A stretch of 64,000 bases of DNA from Pseudonocardiaceae bacterium (GCA_009379845.1 WHSZ01000009.1:1-64000); one strand, 5' to 3'. Positions 7,381 to 15,933 are shown, counted from the stretch's first letter. Made by a program: numbers and translations. The notes: a model not told the origin generated them from the sequence alone.

Positions 7381-8271
7381 ATGGACCCCCTGGACACCGG
7401 GCCGGAAGCCGGATCAACCGGAATGCCATGGCAACGGCCGCAGGCGGTGCTGCTCAACTTCTTCGCCATCCACCTGCTTGGCCGCGCCGAGGCCTGCTAT
7501 TCCGGCAGCCTTATCGACGTACTCGCCCGCGTAGGGGTCGGCGAGCACGCGGCCCGCTCGACGCTGTCCAGGATGACCCGCCGCAAGTTGCTTGAGCGGC
7601 ACCGTTCGGGCAAGCGGGTGTATTTCGGCCTCACCGACTACACGGTCAAGGTCCTCGAGGAGGGTGGCCAGCGCGTGCGGCACGCGGTGAACCGCGAGTG
7701 GGACGGTCATTGGACCGTGCTCGGCTTCTCGCTGCCCGAGACGCGCAGGGCCGATCGGCATCTGCTGCGCTCGCGGCTGGCGTGGTCCGGTTTCGGCCCG
7801 CTGCAGAACGGTCTGTGGATCACCCCGCAGGCGATCGACATCGACAAGCTGCTCGACGGGCTGGACGTCACAGAACACGTGAAGGCGTTCCGCGCGACGA
7901 CGCTGCATCCCACTGACATGCAGGAGATGATCGCGGAGACCTGGGACCTGGACGGGCTGGCCGACGGCTACCGCCGGTTCCTGGAACGGTGGGATGTCTC
8001 CGACCCGCTTGACTCCAAGCGGGACGTGCTCTCCCGCCAGCTGCTGATGCACGCCGAGTGGACTTTGCTGCTGCGCAACGACCCGGGCCTGCCGGTGGAG
8101 CACCTGCCACCGGATTGGCCCGCGGTGCGGGCGGAGCACGTGTTCCTGCGGATGCGATCGGCCTTGGCCCCGCACGCCGACCGCGAGGTCGAGTCCCTTG
8201 TGGACCGCATCCCGCTGCCCGACCGCGACAGCACCAAACCCCGTCGCCGGCAAGGTCAGCGCAGCGCGTAG
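7381..8271 (+). CDS. PaaX family transcriptional regulator
   Basis: A 296-residue repressor-type protein. The N-terminal winged helix (about residues 20-100: QAVLLNFFAIHLL; SGSLIDVLARVGVGEHAARSTLSRM; RRKLLERHRSGKRVYF) and the following PaaX domain (WTVLGFSLPETRRADRHLLR; GFGPLQNGLWITP) and C-terminal helical region match the family, whose founding member represses phenylacetate catabolism in response to phenylacetyl-CoA. ATG 7381 follows GGAGG closely; ATG 7360 is an alternative. It converges on the acyl-CoA ligase operon. Ligand is likely an acyl-CoA of that pathway (inference). Confidence 0.9.
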   Translation: MDPLDTGPEAGSTGMPWQRPQAVLLNFFAIHLLGRAEACYSGSLIDVLARVGVGEHAARSTLSRMTRRKLLERHRSGKRVYFGLTDYTVKVLEEGGQRVRHAVNREWDGHWTVLGFSLPETRRADRHLLRSRLAWSGFGPLQNGLWITPQAIDIDKLLDGLDVTEHVKAFRATTLHPTDMQEMIAETWDLDGLADGYRRFLERWDVSDPLDSKRDVLSRQLLMHAEWTLLLRNDPGLPVEHLPPDWPAVRAEHVFLRMRSALAPHADREVESLVDRIPLPDRDSTKPRRRQGQRSA

Positions 8272-8385
8272 CGCAGCGCGCCGTCACGAGACGTCCTGCG
8301 GGCGTGGGAATTTCGAGTCGTGTATGACCTCGACCACTGACCGTCCACTTCGGACCTTCCGCACCATGTCGCGCTGCGCGAAGGC

Positions 8386-8844
8386 TCACAACAGGTTGCG
8401 CAGCACGATCGTCGCCACGCATGCCGGTTTGTCCTGTCCCTCGGCCTCGAACGTGAGGGTCACCCGCATCTGCACGCCACCCTTGATGTCGGTGACCTCG
8501 TCGATGACCGCGCCGCACCGCAGCTTGCTGCCAACCGGGACCGGAGAGGGAAAGCGCACCCGATCGCAGCCGTAGTTGATGCCCATCGAGAAGCCCTGGA
8601 TCTCGATGAGCTGCGGCATGAACACGGGTGTGAGCGACAGTGTCAGGTAGCCGTGCGCGATGGTCCCGCCGAACGGCCCGTCCTTGGCGCGCTCCGGATC
8701 GACGTGAATCCACTGATGGTCGCCGGTCGCGTCGGCGAACTGGTTGACCCGGTCCTGCGTGATCTCCATCCAGTCCGTGTAGCCGAGATCCTCGCCGACG
8801 AGTTCCTTCAGGCCGTCGATTCCGACGGCGACGGTGGCTGCCAT
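8386..8844 (-). CDS. MaoC-like (R)-enoyl-CoA hydratase
   Basis: A 152-residue hot-dog-fold protein with the hydratase-2 motif TGDHQWIHVDPERA; Asp42 and His47 are the expected catalytic pair that adds water across trans-2-enoyl-CoA. The GTIAHGYLTLSL segment and C-terminal acyl-binding strands complete the domain. ATG 8844 follows GAGGGA. The start lies 37 bp inside the upstream acyl-CoA ligase gene, indicating translational coupling as the last gene of the operon. It probably hydrates an enoyl-CoA made from the ligase product. Confidence 0.9.
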   Translation of the reverse strand: MAATVAVGIDGLKELVGEDLGYTDWMEITQDRVNQFADATGDHQWIHVDPERAKDGPFGGTIAHGYLTLSLTPVFMPQLIEIQGFSMGINYGCDRVRFPSPVPVGSKLRCGAVIDEVTDIKGGVQMRVTLTFEAEGQDKPACVATIVLRNLL

Positions 8845-10427
8845 GCTTGTCCCTCTTTCCGTTGGGTTGCCCGAAGCGCGACGGTGCGTGCCCACGCCAG
8901 GTCGGACTTGCCCGTCGGCCTGCGTCTGACCTCGGGCACGAATACGATGTCCCGCGGGCGCTTGTACCCCGCGAGATAGGCGCCGACGTGCTCGCCCAGC
9001 TCGTCGGCCGTCAGCTCGGCTCCGGGACGCACCGCCACCACCGCGGCGATCCGCTCGCCCCAGCGCTCGTCCGGCAGCCCGACGACGTTGACGTCCGCGA
9101 CGGCTGGGTGCTCCCCCACGACTCGCTCCACCTCCTCGGCGAACACCTTCTCGCCCCCGGTGTTGATCACGCGGTTGCCGCGGCCGAGCAACACGAGCGA
9201 GCCATCGGACTGAACCCTGACGAGGTCGCCCGGCACCGCATAACGGGTGCCACCCAAAGTGCGGAATGTCTGCGCGGTCTTCTCCGGATCGTCCAGATAG
9301 GACACATCGTCGGAAACCGGCGCGGCGAGGTAGCCGGTTTGCCCAGACCCCGGCTCGACGTCATGTCCCTCGTCGTCGATCACCCGCGCGCCGGGGGCCA
9401 GCTCGAAGTGCGACGTCGGCTGGTGTTCGCCGCGCTGGGTGACGGCGATCGCGAACGGTCCGCCCTCGGAAGCCGCGAGCACATCGCGCAGCCGCGCATC
9501 GCAGTGCCGCAGGATGCGCTCCTTGACATCCGCGCTCCACACCACGCCGACGCTGAGCATCCGGCGCAAGCTGCGCACGTCGTAGTCACCGCCGTCAAGC
9601 GCGTCGGCGAACGGGCGCGCGAACACATCGCCGACGATGCACAAGTCGGTTGCCCTGTGCCGCTCCACCGTGCGCGCCATCTCTCCGGCGTCGAACGACC
9701 TGCTCGGCAGAAACACCACCGTGCCCGCGCACAGCAAGGTGGACAGCGCGGTGTAGAGCCCGGTGGCGTGCATGAGCGGCGGCGCGATAACCGTCACGAG
9801 GCGATCGGGGCCTTCCAGCAGTTCGCGGGTCGATACGGCCAGCGCGTCGAGGTCGGTGGGAAACGGCTTGCCGAGCAGCGCGTAGCTGTTCGTGTCGGCG
9901 ATGCCCAGCAGGCCGCGGTGCCGGGCCAACACTCCCTTCGGCCTGCCGGTGGTGCCGCCGGTGAACATCAGCCACTCGTCGTCGCCGCTGCGCTCGATGC
10001 GCGGCATCGGCTCCGTCGTGGTCATCACGCGCTCGTAGTCTCCACCGATCTCAACCCGTACCAGCAATTCCGTGCCCACGGCGGCGATCCGGCCGGCAAG
10101 GCCGCTGTCGAACACCAAGCCGGCCATGCCGGAGTCGTGGAACAACTCGCGCAGCTCGGTCTCCCGGTAGCGGTAGTTGACGTTCACCGGCACCGCGCGC
10201 AGCTTCATCGCCGCGAACAGAACCTCCAGGTACTCGGGGCCGTTGTACAGCGCGACACCCACCCGCGAGCCGCGTTCGATACCGTGGTCCGCGAGATGCC
10301 TTGCCAGCCTGGCTGACCGGTCGGCGAAGTCGGCCCAACCGCGCACCAGCTCGCCGTGCAGCACGGCTGGCGTCGAGCCCGCCTCGTCGGCGACGACCTC
10401 AAGCAGGGTCGCGAGGTTCTCGTCCAT
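8808..10427 (-). CDS. AMP-dependent acyl-CoA synthetase
   Basis: A 539-residue member of the ANL superfamily. The P-loop motif MFTGGTTGRPKGV is at about residues 153-165, the A8-type hinge VINTGGEKVFAEEVE near 420, and the C-terminal lysine in RRPTGKSDLAWA near 518. It activates a carboxylic acid as acyl-AMP and transfers it to CoA. The family resembles FadD-type ligases of steroid or medium-chain acid side-chain catabolism, though substrate cannot be read from sequence. Start ATG 10427 is two bases after the amidohydrolase stop; the 3' end overlaps the MaoC gene. Confidence 0.9.
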   Translation of the reverse strand: MDENLATLLEVVADEAGSTPAVLHGELVRGWADFADRSARLARHLADHGIERGSRVGVALYNGPEYLEVLFAAMKLRAVPVNVNYRYRETELRELFHDSGMAGLVFDSGLAGRIAAVGTELLVRVEIGGDYERVMTTTEPMPRIERSGDDEWLMFTGGTTGRPKGVLARHRGLLGIADTNSYALLGKPFPTDLDALAVSTRELLEGPDRLVTVIAPPLMHATGLYTALSTLLCAGTVVFLPSRSFDAGEMARTVERHRATDLCIVGDVFARPFADALDGGDYDVRSLRRMLSVGVVWSADVKERILRHCDARLRDVLAASEGGPFAIAVTQRGEHQPTSHFELAPGARVIDDEGHDVEPGSGQTGYLAAPVSDDVSYLDDPEKTAQTFRTLGGTRYAVPGDLVRVQSDGSLVLLGRGNRVINTGGEKVFAEEVERVVGEHPAVADVNVVGLPDERWGERIAAVVAVRPGAELTADELGEHVGAYLAGYKRPRDIVFVPEVRRRPTGKSDLAWARTVALRATQRKEGQAWQPPSPSESTA

Positions 10428-10429
10428 CG

Positions 10430-11329
10430 CTAGGCCTCGGCAGTGAGGCCGAACAGCCTCGCCGCGTTGTCCTTGAAGATAAGGGGCTTGACCTCGGGCC
10501 GGATCTCGAGCTTGTCGAAGTCGCGCATCCAACGATCCGGGGTTATCACGGGATAGTCGGAGCCGAACAGCATCTTGTGCCGCAGCAGCGTGTTCAGGTG
10601 CTGGATGAGCTGCGGCGGGAAGTACTTCGGCGACCAGCCGGACAGGTCGATGTGGACGGTCGGCTTGTGTAGCGCGACCGAGAGCGCCTCGTCCTGCCAC
10701 GGAAACGACGGGTGCGCGAGGATGATCGGCATATCAGGAAAGTCCACCGCGACATCGTCGACGTAGATCGGGTTGGAGTACTTCAGCCGGATCCCACCGC
10801 CGCCGCGGGTATTCGCCCCGACGCCAGTATGTCCACTGTGGAAAAGCGCGATGCGGCCGTGTTCCGCGATCACCTCGTACAGCGGGTAGGCATCCCGGTC
10901 GTTCGGGTAGAAGCCTTGCGTGTTGGGGTGGAACTTGAAGCCCTTCACCCCGTGGTCGACGATGAGCCGTCGCGCCATCGCGACACCTTCGGCGCCGCGG
11001 GCGGGATCGATGCTGGCGAACGGGATCAGCACGTCGGAGTTCTCGGCCGCCAGCTCGGCGATCTCTTCGTTGCTCGCGCCGTCCTCGTACCCCGCGTCGC
11101 CGGCCACGTCGACGCCGAACACGACCGCGGCCATGTTGCGCTCGCGGTAGTAGCCGGCGATGTCCCTGGTGTTGTTGGGGCGGACGTCGTCGGCGCGGAA
11201 GTACTCGGCCATCTGCTTCATGGTCTCGTCGCCGATCTTCGAGCCGTGGATCGAGGCGTGCACGTGGACGTGGACGTCGATCGCGGTAACGGCGGCGACG
11301 TCGATCGACGGCTCCGTGTAGGGCCTCAT
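10430..11329 (-). CDS. Amidohydrolase 2 family metal-dependent hydrolase/decarboxylase
   Basis: A 299-residue TIM-barrel protein of the ACMSD-like amidohydrolase-2 family. Metal ligands are visible: His20-x-His22 in IDVHVHVH, later KFHPNTQ, LFHSGHTG, LAHPSFPW, and the catalytic Asp in FGSDYPV. Family reactions include non-oxidative decarboxylation of aromatic acids and hydrolysis of ring-cleavage products. Its start overlaps the SDR stop by four bases (ATGA), so it is translated together with it. In this operon it may process a cyclic or aromatic intermediate (inference). Confidence 0.87.
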   Translation of the reverse strand: MRPYTEPSIDVAAVTAIDVHVHVHASIHGSKIGDETMKQMAEYFRADDVRPNNTRDIAGYYRERNMAAVVFGVDVAGDAGYEDGASNEEIAELAAENSDVLIPFASIDPARGAEGVAMARRLIVDHGVKGFKFHPNTQGFYPNDRDAYPLYEVIAEHGRIALFHSGHTGVGANTRGGGGIRLKYSNPIYVDDVAVDFPDMPIILAHPSFPWQDEALSVALHKPTVHIDLSGWSPKYFPPQLIQHLNTLLRHKMLFGSDYPVITPDRWMRDFDKLEIRPEVKPLIFKDNAARLFGLTAEA

Positions 11330-12225
11330 TTCGGCGCTCCCCGCACGGTCGACGTGTAGTCCTGCAGCCTCGATTCCAGCGTCGATGGGAACATCCCGGC
11401 GACGGAATCGGGCGTCCAGCCGCCCTCGCGCACCACGGAGGCGACCTCGGTGGGATGCGACCACAGCGAGATGCGGTCGCCGCCCGCGCCGACGCACTGG
11501 CCGGTGATGCCGGACGCGGCGTCCGAGGCGAGGTAAACGATCACCGGCGCCACGTCGTCCGGGGTGCCGAGCCCGTCGCGGCGCAACTGGTCCGGAACCG
11601 GCTCCCCGGCCTCGACCGCCTCGACGACCTCACCGAGCCCGGGGACCGTGGCCACCATCCGAGTAAGCGCCGTGGGAATGACCGCGTTGACCGTGACACC
11701 GAGCTTCGCGCACTCGACCGCCCAGGTGCGGGTGAGCCCGACGATCGCGGACTTGGCAGCGGAGTAGGCGGTCTGGCCGAAGCTGGCGCGCTGGCCGGCT
11801 GGGGAGCCGACGAGGATCAGCCTGCCGCCGTCGCCCTGCTCGCGGAACCGGTTGACCGCCGCGCGCCCGCAGGTGAACGTGCCCCACACGTGCGTGTGCA
11901 GCACGGCCTCGAAGTCCTCGTCGGTGGTGTTGCGCAGCGTCCGGTCCCGCAACACGCCCGCGTTGGTGCACATGACATCGAGGCGCCCGAACTCGCTCAC
12001 CGCGCGGCCGACGAGCGCGTCTGCCGACTCGGCACTGCCGACCGCACCGATTTCCGCGACGGCCTTGCCGCCGGCAGCGGTGATGGACTCGACGGTGTCC
12101 TTCGCGATCTCGCCGTCCACATCGTTGACCACGACCGAGGCGCCGGTGGCGGCCAGTGCGGACGCGTACGCCCGCCCCAGTCCGCGGCCAGCGCCGGTGA
12201 CGACGGCGACCTTGCCTTCCAGCAT
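11326..12225 (-). CDS. Short-chain dehydrogenase/reductase
   Basis: A 299-residue classical SDR: cofactor motif TGAGRGLG at 10-17, NAG at 88-90, Ser141, Tyr154 and Lys158 in YSAAK. The acidic residue in VVNDVDGE suggests NAD preference. The extended C-terminus (about 50 residues beyond the usual 250) resembles the dehydrogenase part of peroxisomal-type multifunctional beta-oxidation enzymes. As first gene of an operon with amidohydrolase, acyl-CoA ligase and MaoC hydratase, it probably oxidises a hydroxyacyl-CoA. A promoter with an overlapping palindrome lies 34-62 bp upstream. Confidence 0.9.
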   Translation of the reverse strand: MLEGKVAVVTGAGRGLGRAYASALAATGASVVVNDVDGEIAKDTVESITAAGGKAVAEIGAVGSAESADALVGRAVSEFGRLDVMCTNAGVLRDRTLRNTTDEDFEAVLHTHVWGTFTCGRAAVNRFREQGDGGRLILVGSPAGQRASFGQTAYSAAKSAIVGLTRTWAVECAKLGVTVNAVIPTALTRMVATVPGLGEVVEAVEAGEPVPDQLRRDGLGTPDDVAPVIVYLASDAASGITGQCVGAGGDRISLWSHPTEVASVVREGGWTPDSVAGMFPSTLESRLQDYTSTVRGAPK

Positions 12226-12258
12226 GCGTCCTCCCCGTCGAGCCCTTGGATAACTCCG

Positions 12259-12287
12259 AAGTTAGCCATGTTTGTGACGATCGTCAA
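12259..12287 (-). promoter_or_regulatory. Promoter of the SDR operon
   Basis: Read on the minus strand: TTGACG (12287-12282), a 17-base spacer, then TAACTT (12264-12259), a good sigma-70-type match in a GC-rich context. The -35 box lies within the palindrome at 12275-12286, so an operator-bound repressor would block polymerase. Confidence 0.5.
12275..12286. promoter_or_regulatory. Perfect palindrome TGACGATCGTCA (operator candidate)
   Basis: A gapless 12-bp palindrome overlapping the -35 box of the SDR operon. One base differs from the copy in the paaX leader at 7343-7354. Sharing between a regulator gene and the operon it faces is the classic signature of an autoregulated local repressor. 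Confidence 0.6.
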
Positions 12288-12293
12288 CGAAGT

Positions 12294-12339
12294 CTCGTGA
12301 GTCTTTTTAGGTGCTATAACACCGAAAAAGACTCACGAG
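12294..12339. terminator. Long hairpin terminator after the purine permease gene
   Basis: Arms CTCGTGAGTCTTTTT-x-GGTG and CACC-x-AAAAAGACTCACGAG pair over 20 positions with one mismatch around a six-base loop (ctataa). It starts one base beyond the permease stop codon. The T and A runs lie within the stem, so it could terminate transcription in either direction. Confidence 0.7.
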
Positions 12340-12340
12340 C

Positions 12341-13708
12341 TCAGTCGACCAGCCAGATGAAGTAGGCGAGGAACACGAAGAACAGCACGTAGGTAACGGG
12401 GTGCACGTCCCGCCAGCGGCCCTTGAACACCATCATGAGCGGGAAGAGGAAAAGCCCCAGCGCGATGCCGTTGGCGATCGAGTACGTCAGCGGCATCGCG
12501 ATCACCGTCACGAACGCCGGAATCGCATACTCCAGCTCGCGCCACTCGATGTCGCCGAGCGCCCTCGCCATCAGCACCCCGACGATGATCAGCGCGGGTG
12601 CGGTGACCTCGGGGGTCACCACCGACAGCAACGGCGAGAAGAACAGCGAGAGCAGGAACAGCATCGACGTCACAACGGACGTGAGACCCGTGCGGCCGCC
12701 CGCGGCGACACCCGCCGAGGACTCGATGTAGGACGTTGTCGTCGAGGTCCCGAGCACCGCGCCGCCCATGGTGGCGAGCGAGTCCGAGACGAACGCCCGG
12801 TTCGCGCGCGGCAGCTTGCCGTCCACAAGGAACCCGGCCTGGTTCGCGATCGCGATCAGCGCACCCGAGGTGTCGAAGAAGTCCACGAACAGCATGGTGA
12901 ACACCACGACGATCATCTGGGTGCTGAGCAGCTCGGGCAGGTTGGTGATCGCCTCCCCGAACGTCGGCCCGAGGCTCGGTACCGCGCCCACCACGCCGGA
13001 AGGCGGATCGATGTGCCCGGTGATGACGCCCGCGGCGGCGGTGATGATCATCCCGTAGAACACGCCGCCGCGGATGCCGCGCACCAGGAAAACGGCCGTG
13101 ACGACGAGCCCGAAGCCGGCGAGCACCGCCCCCGGTTGGGTCAGCGAACCGAGCGTCACGAGCGTCGACTCGTCGGCCACCACGACGTTCGCGTTCCGCA
13201 GCCCGAGGAACGCGATGAACAGGCCGATCCCCGCGGCGCTCGCCAGCTTGAGCTGCAGCGGGATCGCGTTGATGATCACTTCACGGATCCCGGTGACGGC
13301 AAGCAGGAAGAACAGCACGCCGGAGGCGAACGTGCCGGCGAGCGCGGTCTGCCACGGAACGCCCATGCCGAGCACCACCGTGAACGCGAAGAACGCGTTC
13401 AATCCCATCCCGGGAGCCAGCGCCACCGGGTAGCGCGCCCACAACCCCATGATCAGCGTGCCGAACGCCGCGGCGAGCGCCGTCGCCACGAACAATGCGC
13501 GAGTGTCCATTCCGATCTCGCCGAGCACCGACGGATTCACGAACAGCACATAGGCCATCGCCAGAAACGTCGTGACACCCGCGACCGTTTCGCGGCGGAC
13601 CGTGGTTCCTTCCGCGGACAGCCGGAAGAACCGATCCATGAACCCGGTGGTCGCGGGACGTTCGCCGGATCCGTCGGGCTCGGTAGCGGGCTGGCGTTCA
13701 GCGCTCAT
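12341..13708 (-). CDS. NCS2 family purine permease (AzgA/PbuG type)
   Basis: A 455-residue membrane protein with 12 or more helices. The start FFRLSAEGTTVRRETVAGVTTF and the segments PGMGLNAFFAF and LFVDFFDTSGALIAIA are diagnostic of the AzgA-like branch of nucleobase/cation symporter-2 transporters, which import hypoxanthine, guanine or adenine with protons. ATG 13708 opens the conserved alignment after a short hydrophilic N-terminus. It stands alone, with a strong terminator hairpin right after the stop. I see no purine riboswitch in the 157-bp upstream gap. Confidence 0.92.
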   Translation of the reverse strand: MSAERQPATEPDGSGERPATTGFMDRFFRLSAEGTTVRRETVAGVTTFLAMAYVLFVNPSVLGEIGMDTRALFVATALAAAFGTLIMGLWARYPVALAPGMGLNAFFAFTVVLGMGVPWQTALAGTFASGVLFFLLAVTGIREVIINAIPLQLKLASAAGIGLFIAFLGLRNANVVVADESTLVTLGSLTQPGAVLAGFGLVVTAVFLVRGIRGGVFYGMIITAAAGVITGHIDPPSGVVGAVPSLGPTFGEAITNLPELLSTQMIVVVFTMLFVDFFDTSGALIAIANQAGFLVDGKLPRANRAFVSDSLATMGGAVLGTSTTTSYIESSAGVAAGGRTGLTSVVTSMLFLLSLFFSPLLSVVTPEVTAPALIIVGVLMARALGDIEWRELEYAIPAFVTVIAMPLTYSIANGIALGLFLFPLMMVFKGRWRDVHPVTYVLFFVFLAYFIWLVD

Positions 13709-13865
13709 GGCCTCTTACTCCTTGCGTACGGCTGGTGGGTGTTGGAAACCAACGGCGATGGCGATCTCCCGGGAACGGGAGACGGCAACGTCCACCACGC
13801 CAACGGGCTGGTAGCGAGTGAGCACGCAGCCTACGAGGTAAGCCGTCACCGGTGGAAGGGGAACA

Positions 13866-14390
13866 TCACGGCACATTGCGCAGCGACCAGAGCCGTCCGG
13901 TGGAGCTGTCGATCAGCGCGGCACGCGTGACGCGCGCGGTCAACGGCAGCACGTCGTAGGCCGCCGCGACCAGCCGCGGGAGCTTGTCAGCCTGCGCACG
14001 GGTGGCGAGCGAGATATGCGGTAACCAGCGGTCGACCTCGTAATGCTTGTGCACCCGCGCCCCGACTGCGCGGGCGGCTGCCACCACTGCCTGCTGCCGG
14101 GTGATGAGCTCCGCCGCTATTCCAGGGACCAGTGAGACACGGCCCCGCCGGAACGCCGCCACCGCGTCGAGGGTGAGCTCAAACGGCCCGTGGTCGGCGA
14201 GTTCCTGCACCGCCGCGTGCACCGCGTCCAGCTCCCAATCCAGCAGCACCACATAGGACAGATGGGGGTGGTGCAGGCCATGCGTGTGGGACTGCAGCGT
14301 CGGCACGCCCTGCTTCTCCAGCCGCTGCCACAGGTTTCGCAGCGCGCGCTCCGTCCTGCCGTCGAAGAGCAGGCACACGCCCAAAGCCAC
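13866..14390 (-). CDS. 2H phosphoesterase (2'-5' RNA ligase-like)
   Basis: A 174-residue protein carrying the two His-x-Ser/Thr signatures of the 2H superfamily: His43-Leu-Ser45 in HHPHLSYVV and His125-Ile-Ser127 in LPHISLATR, spaced about 80 residues as expected for the two symmetric lobes. Such enzymes hydrolyse or ligate 2',5' or cyclic phosphodiester bonds in RNA or nucleotides. The true substrate is unknown. It stands alone on the minus strand, divergent from the M20 peptidase operon. Confidence 0.85.
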   Translation of the reverse strand: MALGVCLLFDGRTERALRNLWQRLEKQGVPTLQSHTHGLHHPHLSYVVLLDWELDAVHAAVQELADHGPFELTLDAVAAFRRGRVSLVPGIAAELITRQQAVVAAARAVGARVHKHYEVDRWLPHISLATRAQADKLPRLVAAAYDVLPLTARVTRAALIDSSTGRLWSLRNVP

Positions 14391-14483
14391 GTGGCCGACC
14401 GTAACGTGCCGGCGGCCCGGTCAACGGCCAGACACAGCGGCCAGACACGGCGGCCAGGACACAGCCATCCGGGCACAGCGCCC

Positions 14484-14514
14484 TTGACAGGATCGTCTAA
14501 CGCGGTTCTATGAT
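14484..14514 (+). promoter_or_regulatory. Promoter of the M20 peptidase operon
   Basis: TTGACA (14484-14489) and TATGAT (14509-14514) with a 19-base spacer. The -10 box lies inside the left arm of the large inverted repeat, which would make the promoter repressible. Confidence 0.5.
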
Positions 14515-14545
14515 AATAGATCATACCTAATATCTATTATCATAG
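14508..14545. promoter_or_regulatory. AT-rich 14-bp inverted repeat (operator)
   Basis: Perfect arms CTATGATAATAGAT and ATCTATTATCATAG separated by ten bases. It is strikingly AT-rich for this genome, overlaps the -10 box and ends at the ribosome-binding site. The GntR/FCD regulator encoded downstream in the same cluster (18.1 kb) is the obvious candidate ligand; a 5'-UTR hairpin is the alternative. Confidence 0.65.
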
Positions 14546-14564
14546 GAGGCGAGGTGACCTGGGC

Positions 14565-15908
14565 GTGCTTGCGGAGGTAGAGCTCTCGCAGCCACGGGTG
14601 GCGGAAACCGTGGAGCTGCTGCAGGCATTGATCCGGAATCGGTGCGTGAATACCGGCGAACGCTCGGCGGGCCACGAGGTGCGCAACGCGGATGTGCTCG
14701 CCCAGTTCCTGGGTTCCACAGTGGACACCCAGGTTTACGACGCGGCGCCCGGCCGGCGCTCGCTGGTGGCGAGGATCGAGGGATCCGATCCGGCCGCACC
14801 GTCGCTCGGTCTGCTCGCGCACACCGATGTGGTTCCGGCGGACGATCAGGACTGGTTACGCGATCCGTTCGGTGGCGAGCTGGTTGACGGCGCGGTGTGG
14901 GGGCGCGGGGCCATCGACATGCTGAACATGACCGCGTGCATGGCGGCCGCGATGCGGACGCTTGGCGCGACGGGTTTTCGCCCTCGCGGGGACATCGTGT
15001 TCGTGGCGGCCGCGGACGAGGAGGCTCGGGCCGAGTTCGGAGCGCGGTATCTACTCGAGCGCCACCGCGACGACGTGCTGACCGACTACGTCCTGACCGA
15101 GGGCGGTGGCTGGCCGTTGACGGCCGGTCCGCGACCTAAGTTGTCCTGGGCTACCGCCGACAAGGGCACCGCGTGGTTGCGGTTGCGGGTTCGCGGCAGG
15201 GCGGGACACGCCGCCATGCCTTACGGCGCGGATAACGCACTCGTGAAGGCGGCCGAGGTGGTGCGGCGGCTGCACACGCACCGGGTTTCGCCGGTGATCT
15301 CCGACGTGTGGCGCGGTTGGGTCGCCGGTATGGGCTTCGACGCCGAAGTCGCGGCGGGTTTGCTGGACGAGAGATCGGTGCTGTCCGTGGCACGCGAGCA
15401 AACCGGCGATGTGGCCGCGGCCGCGCACGCGTGCACGCACCTGACGATCACGCCGACCATGGCGCGGGGTGGGGTAGCCATCAACGCGATTCCGGAGTGC
15501 GTCGAGATCGACGTGGACGCGAGAACGTTGCCCGGTCAGACCCGCGGCGAGGTGGCGAGCGAGATCCGCAACGCGCTCGGGGAGCTGGATCCCGAGGTCA
15601 CGATCGAATGGTTGCACGAACTGTCCACCACCCAATCTCCGCTCAGCACACCGGTATTCGACACCGTCAAAGACGTCACGCGGGCGATAGTGCCTGGCAC
15701 CGAGCTGGTGCCCAGCTTGATCACCGCGTCGACCGACGCGGAATACTTCCGCCGCCACGGCGCCAAGGCATACGGATTCTCCATCACCACCGATTACGTA
15801 TCCCCCACCGAATTCGCCGCGATGTTTCACGGACCCAACGAACGTATCGATGTGCGCAGCCTCGCACTGTCAACGACCTTGTGGGAACGACTCGCCCGCT
15901 CCTTCTAG
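14565..15908 (+). CDS. M20 family metallopeptidase/amidohydrolase
   Basis: A 447-residue cytoplasmic di-zinc enzyme (ArgE/DapE/ACY1 type). Ligands are visible: His86-x-Asp88 in LAHTDVV, Asp119 in GRGAIDML, catalytic Glu152-Glu153 in AADEEA, and a later His in AAMFHGPNE. It removes an acyl or aminoacyl group from an amide. GTG 14565 lies behind the AGGAGGCGAGG stretch; spacing is somewhat long. It leads a cluster with a DoeA-like M24 hydrolase and a EutB-like dehydratase, 25 bp before the next gene, so an N-acylated diamino acid is a plausible substrate. A TTA codon is at 14856-14858. Confidence 0.85.
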   Translation: MLAEVELSQPRVAETVELLQALIRNRCVNTGERSAGHEVRNADVLAQFLGSTVDTQVYDAAPGRRSLVARIEGSDPAAPSLGLLAHTDVVPADDQDWLRDPFGGELVDGAVWGRGAIDMLNMTACMAAAMRTLGATGFRPRGDIVFVAAADEEARAEFGARYLLERHRDDVLTDYVLTEGGGWPLTAGPRPKLSWATADKGTAWLRLRVRGRAGHAAMPYGADNALVKAAEVVRRLHTHRVSPVISDVWRGWVAGMGFDAEVAAGLLDERSVLSVAREQTGDVAAAAHACTHLTITPTMARGGVAINAIPECVEIDVDARTLPGQTRGEVASEIRNALGELDPEVTIEWLHELSTTQSPLSTPVFDTVKDVTRAIVPGTELVPSLITASTDAEYFRRHGAKAYGFSITTDYVSPTEFAAMFHGPNERIDVRSLALSTTLWERLARSF

Positions 15909-15933
15909 TTCGCGAACAGGAAGCCCATTTCTT

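Noticed and set aside
8256-8283. Direct repeat GCGCAGCGCG at the end of paaX
   Set aside because: Short, GC-only and expected by chance at this base composition.
8847-10316. Long plus-strand open frame opposite the acyl-CoA ligase
   Set aside because: Composition is that of an antisense shadow and it matches no family; the minus-strand ligase is clear.
12401-13930. Long plus-strand open frame opposite the purine permease
   Set aside because: It is rich in His, Arg and Glu and mirrors the codon bias of the permease gene; a typical high-GC shadow frame.
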